Shown one piece after another: positions 3,604 to 5,094 of a stretch of DNA of 5,094 nt (positions within the stretch are counted from its first letter, which is position 1; each line of letters opens with the position of its first letter). The notes under the pieces were generated by a model, which ran no database searches, was not told the origin of the DNA, and worked only from the letters and a program-made list of their open reading frames with translations. The translations under genes and the position numbers were made by a program. Origin of the DNA: an uncultured bacterium (GTDB lineage Bacteria; Patescibacteriota; Minisyncoccia; Phycocordibacterales; PALSA-1337); contig CAIQCA010000123.1 of assembly GCA_903870235.1 (NCBI GenBank), forward strand, positions 1 through 5,094, read 5' to 3'.

Positions 3604-5094
3604 TTACTGTTTTCTTTTCTCAGCAATCTCCAAAGCCACATTAGCTGGCACTACTTCATAGTGATCGAATTCCAACTGTGCGCTTCCTTGACCAGAAGTC
3701 ATGGAGCGAAGTTGTGTTGTATAACCGAACATTTCTGAAAGTGGAACCTTGGCAATGATAGAGATAACCTGACCCTTTGGATTTGAACCCTCGATCTGGC
3801 CGCGCTTGGAAGCGATGGAACCATTAACATCTCCCATATATTTTTCTGGACAGACGACTTCAAGTTTCATGATAGGTTCAAGGATAACTGGTTTGGCACG
3901 CTTACATGCATCTTGGAAGGCCTGAGAAGCGGCAATCTTATAAGCGATTTCCGATGAGTCAACGTCGTGGTAGGAACCGAATGTTAATTCACAAGAAATA
4001 TTTACCATCTTGTAACCAGCAACGATACCGCGATCCATGGCTTCATGAACTCCCTTTTCAACAGCTGGGATAAATTCTTGCGGAATAACACCTCCTTTGA
4101 TGGAGTTGATGAATTCAAAATCATCGTAACGCTTGGTATTTTTTGGAATCTTTTCTCCTTCAGCAAGCTTCTCCATAGGTTTCAAAGTGAGGCGGACGTG
4201 ACCGTATTGACCCTTACCACCAGTCTGCTTGATGTACTTATGTTCGGCTTCAGCAGTACCAAGGATAGTTTCGCGATAAGCTACTTGAGGCTCACCGACA
4301 TTGGCTTCAACTCCAAATTCACGCTTCATACGATCGACCATGATTTCAAGGTGGAGTTCTCCCATACCTGAAATGATAGTCTCACCAGTCTCCGAGTTAG
4401 AAGAAATCTTGAAAGTGGGATCCTCATTCCCCAGTTTGCGTAGAGCCATACCCATCTTTTCCTGATCAGCCTTTGTCTTCGGTTCGATACGTAGTGACAC
4501 GACCGGTTCCATGAATTTGATAACTTCTAGAACGATAGGATGAGCTTCATCACAGAACGTGTGTGAAGTAAGAGCATCCTTGAGACCGACAGCGGCAGCG
4601 ATTTCACCAGCGAAGACTTTCTTCACTTCTTCACGCTTGTCAGCTTGTAAGCGGACGATACGGCCGAGGCGTTCTTTCTTGCCAGTTGTCGCATTGTAAA
4701 TATAAGTACCAGCTTCTATAGTTCCAGAATATACTCGGAAGAATGTCAGAGCTCCGACGAATGGATCGTTCTGCAATTTGAAAGCCAAAGCCGAGAAAGG
4801 CTCTTCATCTGAAGCGTGGCGTTCGATCTCTGCACCCGTATTTGGATCAATGCCTTTTATAGCTGGCATATCCAGAGGTGAAGGAAGATAGTCGGTAACA
4901 GCATCGAGAACAAGTTGAACACCAACGTTCTTGAGGGCTGAACCAGTGAAAACTGGGAAAATGTGGTTGGCAATAACAGCCTTGCGAACAAGGGCTTTCA
5001 AACGATCGATCTGACCTTCGAAAGATTTACCTTCTAGGAATTCAGTCATAGCAGCCTCATCTTGCTCAACTATCTTTTCGATAAGAACAGCATG
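3604..5094 (-). CDS. fusA: Elongation factor G, C-terminal two thirds (partial at window edge)
   Basis: Translational GTPase that drives ribosomal translocation and, with RRF, ribosome recycling in the cytoplasm. The reading frame is open to the window edge, so 496 codons are present; about 200 N-terminal residues with the P-loop and switch regions lie outside. The ATG at 5049 is internal and not the start. Counting from the edge: end of the G domain with GSALKNVGVQ and DYLPSP (51-73), domain II with EPFSALAFK and DPFVGALTFFRVYSG (99-124), domain III with EPKTKADQEKM and GMGELHLEIMVDRMKREF (204-260), domain IV with GGKGQYGHV and FGSYHDVDSSE (293-382; the translocation-tip His is codon 3967-3969), and domain V with LEPIMKLEVVCPE and VPLSEMFGYTTQLRS (405-464). 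The block following GHV carries roughly ten extra residues compared with E. coli (codons at 4120-4170). The gene ends in TAA against a large palindrome, with no tuf gene following it. Confidence 0.98.
   Translation of the reverse strand, partial: HAVLIEKIVEQDEAAMTEFLEGKSFEGQIDRLKALVRKAVIANHIFPVFTGSALKNVGVQLVLDAVTDYLPSPLDMPAIKGIDPNTGAEIERHASDEEPFSALAFKLQNDPFVGALTFFRVYSGTIEAGTYIYNATTGKKERLGRIVRLQADKREEVKKVFAGEIAAAVGLKDALTSHTFCDEAHPIVLEVIKFMEPVVSLRIEPKTKADQEKMGMALRKLGNEDPTFKISSNSETGETIISGMGELHLEIMVDRMKREFGVEANVGEPQVAYRETILGTAEAEHKYIKQTGGKGQYGHVRLTLKPMEKLAEGEKIPKNTKRYDDFEFINSIKGGVIPQEFIPAVEKGVHEAMDRGIVAGYKMVNISCELTFGSYHDVDSSEIAYKIAASQAFQDACKRAKPVILEPIMKLEVVCPEKYMGDVNGSIASKRGQIEGSNPKGQVISIIAKVPLSEMFGYTTQLRSMTSGQGSAQLEFDHYEVVPANVALEIAEKRKQ

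Noticed and set aside
4045..4371. Plus-strand frame of 108 residues opposite fusA
   Set aside because: Antisense to strongly conserved EF-G domains III and IV; no independent support.
1..5094. CRISPR array, tRNA or rRNA genes
   Set aside because: No regularly spaced repeats were seen, and no tRNA-like cloverleaf with a CCA-proximal acceptor stem or T-loop; the cloverleaf-like palindrome after fusA lacks GTTCRANNC and has only two internal arms.

Overview
This window looks like a piece of a bacterial chromosome, most plausibly from a Patescibacteria (Candidate Phyla Radiation, Parcubacteria-like) genome. The assignment rests on the overall look of the elongation factor G sequence, the many orphan genes, the compact single-gene units each closed by a short GC-stem/oligo-T terminator, and a moderate, AT-leaning base composition. 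It is an inference, not proof. UGA is used as a stop by two genes, so the standard bacterial code applies and not the UGA-glycine code of Gracilibacteria/SR1.

Layout from left to right: (1) 53-934 on the plus strand encodes a single-pass membrane-anchored protein with a lysozyme/transglycosylase-like extracytoplasmic domain. (2) 960-985 is a bidirectional terminator between this gene and the convergent minus-strand block. (3) 996-1589 (minus) is a DUF2238/YjdF-type multi-pass membrane protein. (4) 1651-2430 and 2612-3346 (both minus) are two divergent paralogs of a family I do not recognise. Each has its own promoter, a leader of about 80 nt with a Shine-Dalgarno site, and a terminator; the two terminators share an identical 22-nt arm. 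(5) 3347-3603 has no gene. It holds the promoter and leader of the second paralog and a 121-nt nested inverted repeat that starts directly after the fusA stop codon. (6) 3604-5094 (minus) is the C-terminal two thirds of fusA (EF-G), cut by the window edge.

The minus-strand genes therefore read fusA, paralog 2, paralog 1, DUF2238, but the terminators between them indicate mostly separate transcription units and not one operon. The most noteworthy part is the paralog pair with its matching promoter, leader and terminator parts, inserted next to a housekeeping gene, together with the elaborate palindrome behind fusA. No known defence, mobile or CRISPR system can be recognised; the paralogs' function is unknown.
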